14,891 nucleotides of DNA, taken from assembly GCA_015233285.1 (NCBI GenBank), contig JADFYA010000043.1, forward strand, positions 1 to 14,891, read 5' to 3'. The notes below the pieces were generated by a model that ran no database searches, was not told the origin of the DNA, and saw nothing but the letters and a program-made list of their open reading frames with translations. This stretch comes from Deltaproteobacteria bacterium. Its GTDB lineage: Bacteria; Desulfobacterota; JADFXK01. The position numbers were made by a program, and so were the translations under genes. This document shows positions 7,549 to 14,891 of the stretch, piece after piece. Every line of letters begins with the position of its first letter. The stretch's first letter is position 1.

Positions 7549-7985
7549 GGGCACGTAAAATAAAAACCGAAGAAACTCGTGGTGGCCGATCATGTCAGCT
7601 CAGGATTGACGACCTGGGTTAACATGTCGCGCTGAAATCGCCGCCGTTCCTGCCTCAGTCCGCTCTTGAACCCGGATATTCGTTTGTTCGTGTTAGTCTC
7701 TACCAGGGCTGAATTCTGCAATCCGACCCGTGGATCCGATTATTTTGTGGTTCTCTGTTTTGGCAATAATACTTATTAAATTGAGATGTTATCACCGACA
7801 GGCGATCCCCTTTACCCCGCCCGTGCCTTTACCCCTCATTTTTCAGTTGCCTCCGTCAAGATTTTATGCTAAAAAACGCCCAATTGATTTTATTGGTCAC
7901 CAAGTCTCGGCAAAGTTTGTGGTTGTAGGATAGGCCTGCAACGGCTTTTCCGAAGGACGGGAACTAAATCTAATTAGGAGGAATT
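7549..7985. other. Long gene-free leader region before the small exported repeat protein
   Basis: No supportable gene. A GTG-led frame at 7730-7933 lacks a ribosome site and has no recognisable family. The segment 7760-7900 is AT-rich and is the likely promoter zone; TTGTGG (7745-7750) and TAATAC (7767-7772) with a 16-base spacer is the best pair seen, and it is weak. An 11-base palindrome TTGGTCACCAA (7893-7903) lies 82 bases before the next start and could be a protein-binding site. Just before that start, CTAATTAG overlaps the ribosome site. Confidence 0.4.
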
Positions 7986-8252
7986 ATGCGTTATACCAAG
8001 TTCGTGCTAGTTTCCATTCTGGCGATGTTCATGTTCGTTTGTGTTGCCAATGCTCAGGCCCCGATGGCTCCGGCTGCGGCTTCTGTGGCTGCCGATAAAG
8101 AATCTGCGGCTGCCGACAAAAAGGCTGCGGTTGCCGAGAAAAAGGCTGCGGTTGCCGACAAAAAAGCTACGGCTGCCGAGAAAAAGGCTGCCAAGAAAGC
8201 CAAGAAAGCCAAGAAAGCCAAGAAAGACGCGGCCGCTGCTGAAAAAAACTAG
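7986..8252 (+). CDS. Small exported Ala/Lys-rich heptad-repeat protein
   Basis: No named family is recognised. The 88-residue product starts with a clear Sec signal peptide: R2 and K5, hydrophobic core 6-20, and ANA before a likely cut after A23. The mature part of about 65 residues is almost only Ala, Lys, Asp and Glu. Residues 32-66 form five heptads ending in (D/E)K, such as KAAVAEK and KAAVADK. Residues 69-80 are four AKK triplets, and the tail is DAAAAEKN. The heptad spacing with Ala in repeating positions suggests one long helix or an alanine-type coiled coil with a very basic end, which could bind an acidic envelope polymer or nucleic acid. In composition it resembles acid-shock protein Asr, and in plan small periplasmic helical proteins such as Lpp, but it has no lipobox. 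AGGAGG lies just before the ATG, so translation should be strong. It is a single-gene transcript with its own terminator. Confidence 0.8.
   Translation: MRYTKFVLVSILAMFMFVCVANAQAPMAPAAASVAADKESAAADKKAAVAEKKAAVADKKATAAEKKAAKKAKKAKKAKKDAAAAEKN
8079..8225 (+). repeat. In-gene tandem repeats: 21-bp heptad units then 9-bp AKK units
   Basis: Five 21-bp units (8079-8183) encode the heptads, differing mainly at first or third codon positions. Four 9-bp units GCCAAGAAA (8190-8225) follow; the first three are followed by exact copies, and the run ends at AAAGAC. Such runs can change length by slippage without breaking the frame, so copy number may vary between strains. Confidence 0.85.
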
Positions 8253-8295
8253 GGGCAATTATCTCATAGTCGTTTTTGCTCAAACCGAAATCAAC

Positions 8296-8311
8296 CTTAA
8301 TCTAGATTAAG
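8296..8311. other. Perfect 16-bp palindrome
   Basis: CTTAATCTAGATTAAG is fully self-complementary. It lies 43 bases after the stop of the small exported protein and 48 bases before its terminator stem. With no spacer between the arms it is a poor RNA hairpin (no loop unless inner pairs open), so a dimeric DNA-binding protein site is the more natural reading. No other copy was seen in the window by eye. Confidence 0.6.
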
Positions 8312-8359
8312 ATTCATTTCGTGTTACCCCAGCTTATCGTATCACCATAGCGCTATATT

Positions 8360-8396
8360 TGGGGGGCTCCTCAATGGAACCCCCCAGATTTTTTTT
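8360..8396 (+). terminator. Strong intrinsic terminator of the small exported protein gene
   Basis: TGGGGGG (8360-8366) pairs with CCCCCCA (8380-8386), a C-A mismatch follows, then TCC pairs with GGA around a 5-base loop. Eight T (8389-8396) come two bases after the stem. This is a textbook Rho-independent terminator 107 bases after the gene's stop, and it insulates the heparinase-like gene downstream. Confidence 0.9.
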
Positions 8397-8521
8397 CAGT
8401 TTGGCAGTAAGTATCGGCCTTCGTCACCATTATGCCCTCCTCAACTCAGAAGCGGAACTCACCACGCATGATACCCCCATGGCTCTAAACGGCTCCGACC
8501 AAATTCGTGTGCGAGGCTAGA

Positions 8522-10507
8522 ATGAGTCTGCGGACAATTGTGCAGCAGTACTTTGAGACAATCCGGTTTCTTCACCCGAAACAGATTCTCTATCGCTGCC
8601 GCCGTATACTGAAGTCCCGGATTCTGTGCTATCTCGGCGGCTTACCCGATAGAACTTATCGCCTGCTTTATCCTTCACCCGGAGTCACCGCCGGCCTCGG
8701 CCCAACCCCTCCTCCCCAGGTCTCCCTAAGAAAACTAATCATCACTCGGGATGATCTTCAGGCCGGAATTTTTTCATTCATCCACCAACCAGCGGAATAT
8801 GAACCCACCGGATCTTGGGATGCCCCAGGCCAGAGTCTCCTTTGGCGATATCATCTACACTATTTTGATTATTTAACTTTGCTCACCCAAAACGACCATT
8901 CCCCCGGTGCGTCGAGCCGAGACCCGGACCTGGCCGAGAGACTGATTCTTTCCTGGCTGGAGGCCAATCCGGTGGGGCGGCCGATTGCCTGGCATCCATA
9001 CACCGTGTCTCTCCGGGTGATGAATTGGATGAACTGGTATCGGTGGGTGTCGGCCCAAGGCATGCCCATTCCCGACGAATTCAGCAGGGTATTTCTGGAC
9101 GGCCTTTACCGGCAACTGGTCTTCCTGGCGGATAATCTGGAATATGATGTGGGCGGGAATCATCTGCTGGAAAACCTGATGGCCTTAATTCAGGGAGGAT
9201 GTTTTTTTTCCGGGCGGAGGGCTAAGACCTGGGTCGGGCGGTTTTTGGGTAAGTTAGAGCAGGAACTGGGAACCCAGGTGCTGCCGGACGGAGTTCATTT
9301 CGAGCTTTCTCCGGGTTATCATCTGGCGGTAACCGGAGGTCTGCTGAACACGCTGGCCGTTATTCGATCATCCGGACTAGAAGCCCATTTTTTGAGCGAG
9401 TACGTAAAATCTATGTTGTCCGTGGCCGTGTCCTTGCTGCACCCCGATGGACAACCGGCTTTTTTTAAAGACACCACCCTGGACGCTTCCCCGTCTTGGG
9501 TTGACCTCCAGGCTTTGGCTGCACAGCTAGGCTCTCCAGGTTTGTGTCCTGTTCATCGTCCCCCATTTGTTCAAATGCCCAGTTCCGGTTATTTTGTTTT
9601 CAATGGTCCCGGCCACAGGTTAATCGCCTTTGCCGGTAAAACCTGCCCGGACAATCTGCCGGCCCATGCCCATGGGGATCTCCTCAGCTTCGAACTGTCG
9701 GTCATGAGTCAACGCTTTCTGGTCAACAGCGGCACCTACGCTTACCAGGATCCTGTCTGGCGCAACTATTTTCGCGGGACTGCAGCTCACAACACCGTTA
9801 CCTTGGATGACCGGGACCAGTCGGATTTTTGGGGAGATTTTCGGGTGGGACGCCGGGCCGGGCCGTTGTGGGTCTCAGTCCTGGATGGTCCGGAGGTTAG
9901 GGGATTCGAAGCTGCCCACGATGGATATGCTAAAACCAAATCCGCCATCCACATCAGACGAATCTTAATGATTAAAGAGACTTTTTATCTAATTTGGGAC
10001 TGGATCACGCCTCTGCCGGGAAGCGGCTCGGGATGCCGAAATATAATCAGCCGTCTCCACCTTCATCCGGACATTGATATTAATTTATTACCCGGCGATC
10101 GTTTGGAACGGGGCCCAAACCTGGACACGTCCGACCCGATTATGCCGCCCGGGGCCTCAATCACAGACCGGTGCCGCCGAGTAGTCCCGGTAGGCCCCAA
10201 TGGCACTCCAATAGTCACCTGTTCTCACCGATCGGCTCACCTGAATCTCGCGCCCCTGATTTATGACCGTATCTGGATCGAGAATGGGTGGTATTCCCAG
10301 GAGTTTGGGTTGAAAGAGGAAGCCCCGGTCCTGGCTCTGAACAAAGATCAACATCTGCCGGCTGAACTCTTGATCGCCCTGATTCCAGGGCCGGTGCAGT
10401 CATTCGCGGCCGACCTGAGCGGGTGGCCAAACAAAATGGAATTACACATTAACGGGGACACCTATCGGCTAAGTCAATTGGACACCAACCAGCCCGAGGC
10501 TGCATGA
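8522..10507 (+). CDS. Heparinase II/III family protein (polysaccharide lyase-like)
   Basis: Likely cleaves or processes an acidic polysaccharide by elimination; the substrate is unknown. The ATG at 8522 is chosen because GAGG lies five bases upstream; the GTG at 8507 has no such site. This gives 661 residues. Residues 1-30 form a basic helical start without a signal peptide. An alpha/alpha barrel of about 100-350 carries HPYTVSLRVMNW (158-169), GGNHLLENL (211-219) and LPDGVHFELSPGYH (254-267). The C-terminal beta-sheet domain carries LPAHAHGDLLSFEL (379-392) and YFRGTAAHNTVTLDD (416-430). N213/H214 and Y266 stand where the PL12 Asn-His and Tyr catalytic residues are expected (compared from memory, spacing about 53). 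Relatives often lie in exopolysaccharide clusters, but no glycosyltransferase or transporter is adjacent here. It converges on the lipoprotein gene with a 19-bp gap and no clear terminator. Confidence 0.88.
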   Translation: MSLRTIVQQYFETIRFLHPKQILYRCRRILKSRILCYLGGLPDRTYRLLYPSPGVTAGLGPTPPPQVSLRKLIITRDDLQAGIFSFIHQPAEYEPTGSWDAPGQSLLWRYHLHYFDYLTLLTQNDHSPGASSRDPDLAERLILSWLEANPVGRPIAWHPYTVSLRVMNWMNWYRWVSAQGMPIPDEFSRVFLDGLYRQLVFLADNLEYDVGGNHLLENLMALIQGGCFFSGRRAKTWVGRFLGKLEQELGTQVLPDGVHFELSPGYHLAVTGGLLNTLAVIRSSGLEAHFLSEYVKSMLSVAVSLLHPDGQPAFFKDTTLDASPSWVDLQALAAQLGSPGLCPVHRPPFVQMPSSGYFVFNGPGHRLIAFAGKTCPDNLPAHAHGDLLSFELSVMSQRFLVNSGTYAYQDPVWRNYFRGTAAHNTVTLDDRDQSDFWGDFRVGRRAGPLWVSVLDGPEVRGFEAAHDGYAKTKSAIHIRRILMIKETFYLIWDWITPLPGSGSGCRNIISRLHLHPDIDINLLPGDRLERGPNLDTSDPIMPPGASITDRCRRVVPVGPNGTPIVTCSHRSAHLNLAPLIYDRIWIENGWYSQEFGLKEEAPVLALNKDQHLPAELLIALIPGPVQSFAADLSGWPNKMELHINGDTYRLSQLDTNQPEAA

Positions 10508-10526
10508 GCTTTGACGTCCGCCCCGC

Positions 10527-10745
10527 CTAATCCTTTCTGTTCAGGACTTTCTTCTTCTGGTCTTCGTATTCACTCTCGGTTATTACACCCTTATCCTTGG
10601 CATTCTTCAGGTCTACCAGTTCCTGCCCGGTAGTCGTGGTTCTGGCTTCTATATTGCTTTTGGCCCCGCCACCGCCGCAACCACTGAGGCTGATCCCCAA
10701 TAGTATGGCCAAACAAAAGATTCCCGTTTGCAAGACACGTTTCAT
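10527..10745 (-). CDS. Small SHOCT-domain lipoprotein
   Basis: Membrane-anchored small protein of 72 residues. The ATG at 10745 is chosen over the in-frame ATG at 10775 because an AGGAGG site lies nine bases before it, and the longer version would run through that site. The N-terminus is MKRVLQTGIFCLAILLGISLSGC: a signal peptide with lipobox LSGC, so C23 would be the lipidated residue. A Gly-rich stretch follows. Then TGQELVDLKNAKDKGVITESEYEDQKKKVL matches the SHOCT motif (short C-terminal domain, a two-helix element of about 30 residues). SHOCT domains are thought to help oligomerisation, but no activity is established. It lies downstream of the FecR-domain gene on the same strand, with its own promoter candidate and leader in the 184-bp gap. 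Confidence 0.87.
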   Translation of the reverse strand: MKRVLQTGIFCLAILLGISLSGCGGGGAKSNIEARTTTTGQELVDLKNAKDKGVITESEYEDQKKKVLNRKD

Positions 10746-10754
10746 GATCTTTCT

Positions 10755-10760
10755 CCTCCT
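10755..10760 (-). promoter_or_regulatory. Ribosome binding site that decides the lipoprotein start
   Basis: AGGAGG on the minus strand, nine bases before the ATG at 10745 and inside the reading frame of the longer alternative start. Confidence 0.75.
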
Positions 10761-10786
10761 TAGTTTTTTGTCCATCCTTCAGGCGG

Positions 10787-10850
10787 TCAGGTCATTTAGC
10801 CGCGTCCAGGCATTCTCGCCGTCCGAAGGCGCTTCTCTGCGGCGACCTGA
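10787..10850 (-). promoter_or_regulatory. Structured 5' leader of the SHOCT lipoprotein
   Basis: Read on the minus strand, TCAGGTC (10850-10844) followed by GCCGC (10843-10839) pairs with GCGGC (10803-10799) and GACCTGA (10793-10787). This is a 7+5 bp stem with a 5-base bulge TAAAT on one side. The enclosed part contains a C-TTCG-G tetraloop. The structure would lie between the predicted transcription start and the ribosome site. No known riboswitch class was recognised. Confidence 0.4.
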
Positions 10851-10864
10851 TCTTATCGTCGGCT

Positions 10865-10893
10865 AAATTAGACTGAAACTGCGGTATTGTCAA
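10865..10893 (-). promoter_or_regulatory. Candidate sigma-70 promoter for the SHOCT lipoprotein
   Basis: On the minus strand TTGACA (10893-10888) is a perfect -35 box. A 17-base spacer leads to TAATTT (10870-10865), a 3/6 match to the -10 box. The start would be near 10858, giving a leader of about 112 bases. An 8-base inverted repeat (TTTAGCCG 10795-10802 with CGGCTAAA 10860-10867 on +) overlaps the -10 box. Confidence 0.5.
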
Positions 10894-10929
10894 TAGTAAG
10901 AATGGACTTTCTTCGGAAACCGGCCCGGA

Positions 10930-12066
10930 TCAATTCCCGCCGCGTTGACTTTGCCGGAAGGCTTTGATGTCTCTTCTGACCTCCTGCAATTCCTTGAACG
11001 TCCGCCTCATGTTATAAATGGCCTGGCGAGACACGTTCTTCATTTCCATTCGTTTCTGAGAGATTAAGACCAGGTGGGCGTCAATGACCGCGAATTGCTC
11101 TTTGCTGAATTTCCCTGCATTCTTGATCACAAACGTCTCCAACCGGTTGGAGAGTTTGCTAAATACTCTCGCCCGATTAAGCCTCCAGCGGAATCTGGCC
11201 GCGGTTTCCCTAAAGTTTTGAGCCGGCTCCCTCAGCGACATGGCCGCCTGGTTGACCTTTTTGCGATTACCTTCCGTCAAGGCCCGGCGCACTTTGGCTA
11301 TGGCTTCAGCCACTTGTTCTGAAGACTTGCTCACCTCTTGGGCCAATTCGGTGACCCGGTCGGTCAGAAAGACAAATCGCTTACTAAACTTAGGCGCAGT
11401 TTGGGGCAGGTTCTCACGTAACTGGGCCATTTTATTATTGAGCCACTCATCCCAATTCCGTTTATCTCTAGGGAGGGCCGCGGCGGGAGCAGATGGCTGG
11501 GTGTCCAGGTCAACTCGGGTCATCTCTCCCGGTGTCAGCGTCACCTTCCCGTTCTCTCCCTCCACCTCCACCCGGCCTTGATCTACGACGACCATTGTGG
11601 CCGCATCCAGAGCCGCTGCAGTATCAAATTCAGTTCCCCTAACGCCGATTATGGCCGTAGGTGTATGAAGAGTCATCTTGATCGGTTTATTCGGTATAGC
11701 CGATTTCAATTTTGACCAGAGATAGCCTAAAATTAATCTCAATACCGGATGATTCTCGTCCTGATCGCTATTGGCCAACTCGTCCATCGACAACTGGGCT
11801 TCTTCGTTGAGTTTGAATATACCGGCGTGGTTTAGAGAAAACCAGACGATTGATGCTTTTTCCGTAGTAATTTGATCACCGGGGAGAAGAGGCATTCCGG
11901 CCTTAGCCTTTATCTCCTGATCATCACCCCGGGTCACCTTTACTGTTCCCGTAATCTGGTCGATCTGGCCGATTGCAGACTCCCGGCCGAATCCGGCCGC
12001 GGGATGGGCCAAGGCCAGAAATAATGCGGTACTCCAAATTATCCCCCAAAGGGCTCGACAAAGCAT
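10930..12066 (-). CDS. Secreted FecR-domain protein with long helical C-terminal region
   Basis: No specific name is supportable. The start at 12066 is preferred because AGGA lies eight bases upstream and the product (378 residues) then opens directly with a signal peptide. An in-frame ATG at 12132 would add 22 residues but has only a GGAG two bases away. The hydrophobic stretch covers residues 6-20, followed by AHPAAGFG. Residues about 33-190 form a FecR-type periplasmic beta domain: GQIDQITGTVKV at the start, LLPGDQITT 60-68, and the signature HTPTAIIGVRGTEFD at 134-148. Residues about 200-378 are charged and helical, with probable coiled coils. Classical FecR works with a FecI sigma factor and has a cytoplasmic tail. 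No sigma factor is present here and the FecR domain lies behind a cleavable-looking signal. It lies 131 bp after the hybrid kinase, possibly in the same transcript. Confidence 0.82.
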   Translation of the reverse strand: MLCRALWGIIWSTALFLALAHPAAGFGRESAIGQIDQITGTVKVTRGDDQEIKAKAGMPLLPGDQITTEKASIVWFSLNHAGIFKLNEEAQLSMDELANSDQDENHPVLRLILGYLWSKLKSAIPNKPIKMTLHTPTAIIGVRGTEFDTAAALDAATMVVVDQGRVEVEGENGKVTLTPGEMTRVDLDTQPSAPAAALPRDKRNWDEWLNNKMAQLRENLPQTAPKFSKRFVFLTDRVTELAQEVSKSSEQVAEAIAKVRRALTEGNRKKVNQAAMSLREPAQNFRETAARFRWRLNRARVFSKLSNRLETFVIKNAGKFSKEQFAVIDAHLVLISQKRMEMKNVSRQAIYNMRRTFKELQEVRRDIKAFRQSQRGGN

Positions 12067-12197
12067 GTCCGCTATCCTCACATGGACTGGAATAATTTTT
12101 GGGTCAGCCTGTAGGAATGATGATTTTGCCATTTCTCCATAGGCTCGGTCGTCCTCTGTTTCTCCTCTGAGGCTTGCGTTTATTGTTTCCCAGGCCC

Positions 12198-14717
12198 TCA
12201 GGTTTGGTTGATGATGGATTGTAGCAACGGTGTGACCTTGGCCAGTTCTTGCTCCAGGTGCCGGAAGATGCGGGGAGCGTCGTCCAACATGCCTGTATTC
12301 CCAATTTTTTCTAAGTTATTGGCGGCTTCAGCGGCAGATTTGGCCGAGAAGTTTCGCAATGTTCCTTTAAGCAAATGGGCGGAGCGTTCCAGTCCTCCGC
12401 GGTCCCCTTGTTCGATTGCACTGCTAATATCCTTAAGATACTTTGGATACTCCGAGAAGAACATCCTCACCAGTTCTTTAACCAGACTGTGATCATCAAA
12501 ACATCGGGTCCATAAAGCCTTACGGTCAAACACATCCGGGTCCAATTGAGTCGCTGTCGCGGCTCCCGGTATTTTATTGGCGATGGGGACCAGGTGGCCG
12601 ATCAGTCTAAGAAGTTCCTCTATAACAATCGGCTTGGCTAAGTAGCCGTCCATGCCCATTTCCAGGCAGTGTTCCCGGTACCCATTCATGACATGGGCGG
12701 TAATCGCGACGATAGGTACTCTTCGGCCGGTTCCTTTTTCTTTTTCTCTAATGAGTCTGGTGGCCTCAAATCCATCCATGACCGGCATTTGAATATCCAT
12801 CATGATCAGGTCGAATGATTCCTTGTCGAAGGCGGTCAAGGCTTCTGCGCCATTTTCAACGGTCAAGACGTGATATCCCTGGCGATTCAACAGAATCCGG
12901 GCCACTTCCCGGTTTATTGCATTATCTTCAGCCAGAAGAATATTGAGCCTGTGATGGGGGCCCGAGTCAACCGGGGCAATTCCGGTGGGAGGCTTATCTA
13001 TTGGAGATGTCGGTGAATTAAGAATATCTATAATTCGGTTCAGCAACTCCGATTGGTTGACCGGTTTGGTCAAATAGCCGGCCAGGCCAAGCTCTTCACA
13101 GCGGATGGAATCTTCCTTATGGCTGGGCGAAGTAAGCATGATGATCTGAGGCCCCCCCAGCTCGGGGTCTTCTTTAATTCTCCGGGCCAGTTCAAATCCA
13201 TCCATGCCCGCCATGTGAACGTCTATGATGGTCAGCAAAAAGGGTGTTCCCGCGGATTTGGCCTGGGCCAATTCAATCAGAGCAGTAACCGCATTATCAA
13301 AGGTAAAGGGATGAGCGTGCCAGCCGGTCAGAATGGTTTTAAGATTATCCAGGCTGGCGGCGTTGTCATCTACCAGCAAAACCTTCATATGCTCAAGCTG
13401 ATCCAATTCTCGCAGGGAAACCCTGGGGGAAGTCTCTCCTTGGAGCAAGACGGGCATGGTGAAATGAAAGGTGCTGCCTTTGCCTTCTTCGGATTCGACC
13501 CAGGTGCGGCCACCCATCAGCCTGACCAGGTTAGCCGACAGCGTCAGGCCCAATCCCGTGCCGCCATGTTTCCGGGTGAAGGAACCGTCTGCCTGAGTAA
13601 ACGCGGAAAAGATGTACTCCAGTTTTTCACTGGGAATACCGATTCCAGTGTCGGTAATTTTGAAATGGAGCGTGGTCTCGGCTGCGGTTTTCGGTAACGC
13701 GGCCACTTCAAAAATTATCTCCCCCCGAGGGGTGAATTTGACGGCGTTATTGATAAGATTAATGATGACCTGTTGGAGACGGATAGGATCGCCGATTAAT
13801 GTGTCTGGGACGTCTTGACTGATGTCGCATATGAGTTCCAGGCCCTTTTCGTCTGCCCGGCGGGCCACTGTCTTAAGCGCATCTCCGATAATATTTCGCA
13901 ATTGGAAATCGGTGAAATCAATTTTGAGCCGGCCGGCCTCAATTTTAGAAAGATCGAGCAGGTCGTTAAGCAGGGTTAGGAGCGAATCGGCTGACATCTT
14001 GACGAGATTCAGAAATTCTCGTTGCTCCGGGTCAAGGTTGGTGTCGAGGGTCAGTTCGGTCATGCCGATAATTCCGTTCAACGGGGTCCGGATTTCATGG
14101 CTCATGTTGGCCAGAAATTCACCTTTAATTTTATCGGCCATTTCTGCCAGTTCTCTGGCCCGGCGGAGTTCCTCTTGGCTCTTCCGCAATGCTTCTTCCA
14201 GGCGTTTTCGGTCTATTTCTTGGGCCAAATAGTTGGCGATCACCTGGAGGGTCAAAAGGAACGCCGAGGCCTCCGGGCGCCTTTGGTGGTCAGCTAGGGT
14301 CAGAGTTCCGATGATTTGTCCTCGGCCTTTTATGGGCACGCATAAGAAAGTGACCACGTTTAGCCCGCTTAGAATATTCTTGTACTCAGATTTTTGATCG
14401 GCCGCCGATTCACAGACGGCTTCACCGGTGAAGGCCACTGTTCCCGAGATAGTCCGGCCGACCGGTATGCGCACCGGCTCGGGACTCCAGGTCGGAATCC
14501 CGGTTGTGCCCACGTAGATCATTTCTCCGGCATCGGCATCATACAGTTCGATAGAGACGATTGGAAAGCGAAAGGAAGAGGAGAGAATTTGGGTCAAAGC
14601 ACCGTAGCCGGCCTCCAACGTTACTGAAGATAGCAGAATATGAGATATGGCCGCGTTTGTCTCCATCTCCGCTTCATGTCCATTCTTTTGCGCGTTTATT
14701 AAACCGCTTGGAATCAT
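12198..14717 (-). CDS. GAF-containing hybrid histidine kinase with two receivers and an Hpt domain
   Basis: Multi-step phosphorelay kinase of 839 residues, cytoplasmic (no membrane segment). Domains in order: GAF about 22-170, short coiled coil 170-196, HisKA 197-262 with H207 in [10 protein letters not shown], and ATPase 306-425 with LINNAVKF 321-328, DTGIGI 356-361 and GGTGLGL 385-391. Receiver 1 covers 444-567 (D450/D451, D499, T529, K551) and receiver 2 covers 591-710 (E597/D598, D641, T673, K695). The C-terminal Hpt spans about 735-835 with H781 in [10 protein letters not shown]. All phosphorelay residues are present, so H-D-H steps can happen within one chain; the final output regulator is not in the window. 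The plan resembles BarA/ArcB-type unorthodox kinases but with a soluble GAF sensor of unknown ligand. AGGGGA lies about six bases before the ATG. It is the first of three leftward genes. Confidence 0.95.
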   Translation of the reverse strand: MIPSGLINAQKNGHEAEMETNAAISHILLSSVTLEAGYGALTQILSSSFRFPIVSIELYDADAGEMIYVGTTGIPTWSPEPVRIPVGRTISGTVAFTGEAVCESAADQKSEYKNILSGLNVVTFLCVPIKGRGQIIGTLTLADHQRRPEASAFLLTLQVIANYLAQEIDRKRLEEALRKSQEELRRARELAEMADKIKGEFLANMSHEIRTPLNGIIGMTELTLDTNLDPEQREFLNLVKMSADSLLTLLNDLLDLSKIEAGRLKIDFTDFQLRNIIGDALKTVARRADEKGLELICDISQDVPDTLIGDPIRLQQVIINLINNAVKFTPRGEIIFEVAALPKTAAETTLHFKITDTGIGIPSEKLEYIFSAFTQADGSFTRKHGGTGLGLTLSANLVRLMGGRTWVESEEGKGSTFHFTMPVLLQGETSPRVSLRELDQLEHMKVLLVDDNAASLDNLKTILTGWHAHPFTFDNAVTALIELAQAKSAGTPFLLTIIDVHMAGMDGFELARRIKEDPELGGPQIIMLTSPSHKEDSIRCEELGLAGYLTKPVNQSELLNRIIDILNSPTSPIDKPPTGIAPVDSGPHHRLNILLAEDNAINREVARILLNRQGYHVLTVENGAEALTAFDKESFDLIMMDIQMPVMDGFEATRLIREKEKGTGRRVPIVAITAHVMNGYREHCLEMGMDGYLAKPIVIEELLRLIGHLVPIANKIPGAATATQLDPDVFDRKALWTRCFDDHSLVKELVRMFFSEYPKYLKDISSAIEQGDRGGLERSAHLLKGTLRNFSAKSAAEAANNLEKIGNTGMLDDAPRIFRHLEQELAKVTPLLQSIINQT

Positions 14718-14891
14718 GACCGTTCCCCTAATAGAGGATCAAACTAGTCTATAACTCATGGTCCGGGTCGCCTTCGGATTTGGTTCCCAACAAGCCGCAG
14801 ATGAAATCTTTGAGGTTCAGGTTTGACAAGTCATAATCTAACGCTGCAAAACCAGGAAGTTATCAGCTAAAAATGGTCGGACCTGGTTTCT

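Noticed and set aside
7730..7933. 67-codon GTG-led frame with a hydrophobic start
   Set aside because: No ribosome site, unusual composition, no recognisable family, and it lies in the AT-rich leader region of the next gene.
8007..8310. Frames on both strands overlapping the Ala/Lys repeat gene
   Set aside because: They are mirror products of the 21-bp and 9-bp repeats (Arg/Leu/Pro or Phe/Leu/Gly-rich) without ribosome sites.
13053..13697. 214-codon plus-strand frame inside the hybrid kinase
   Set aside because: Antisense shadow of fully conserved kinase and receiver domains; no family features of its own.
14749..14859. 36-codon minus-strand frame ending in a TAG, upstream of the hybrid kinase, with reasonable amino-acid make-up
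   Set aside because: Closed by an in-frame TAA at 14860-14862, only TTG-type starts, no ribosome site; could be a remnant but cannot be supported.

Overview
The window (14,891 bp, mid-GC, dense bacterial coding) looks like a chromosomal stretch from a Gram-negative deltaproteobacterium-like organism (Desulfobacterota or Myxococcota relative). This is inferred from gene style only: a CheR with C-terminal TPRs, a CheA with several Hpt domains and its own receiver, a FecR-domain periplasmic protein, a SHOCT lipoprotein and a large hybrid kinase. No rRNA, tRNA, CRISPR array, insertion sequence or phage gene was seen.

Region 1 (1-6771, + strand) is a chemosensory operon: CheR-TPR (5' end cut by the window edge), CheW, a 1153-residue CheA with three N-terminal Hpt domains and a C-terminal receiver, and CheB. 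The order CheR-TPR / CheW / CheA-REC / CheB matches wspC-wspD-wspE-wspF of Pseudomonas, the 'alternative cellular function' type that controls c-di-GMP or surface behaviour rather than flagella. Neither the receptor nor a WspR-like output protein is in the window. CheR and CheB would set adaptation of an unseen receptor, CheW would couple it to CheA, and CheA would pass phosphate among its own Hpts, its own receiver and CheB. A terminator-like hairpin sits between cheR and cheW.

Region 2 (6772-8506) is gene-poor. It holds a small NifU-C-domain Fe-S protein (start decided by the ribosome binding site), a likely terminator behind it, a long leader, and a tiny exported Ala/Lys-rich protein built from heptad and KKA repeats. 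A perfect 16-bp palindrome and a strong intrinsic terminator follow that gene.

Region 3 (8522-10507, +) is a stand-alone heparinase II/III-family polysaccharide lyase-like protein with no polysaccharide genes beside it.

Region 4 (10527-14717, - strand) has three genes reading leftward: a soluble GAF hybrid histidine kinase with two receivers and an Hpt, a secreted FecR-domain protein with a long helical tail, and a small SHOCT lipoprotein. The lipoprotein has its own candidate promoter and a structured leader. The rightmost 174 bases hold no supportable gene.

The strongest points for follow-up are the three Hpts of CheA, whose active-site residues differ from one another, and the exported repeat protein with its flanking signals. 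Nothing here can be declared a new system from sequence alone.
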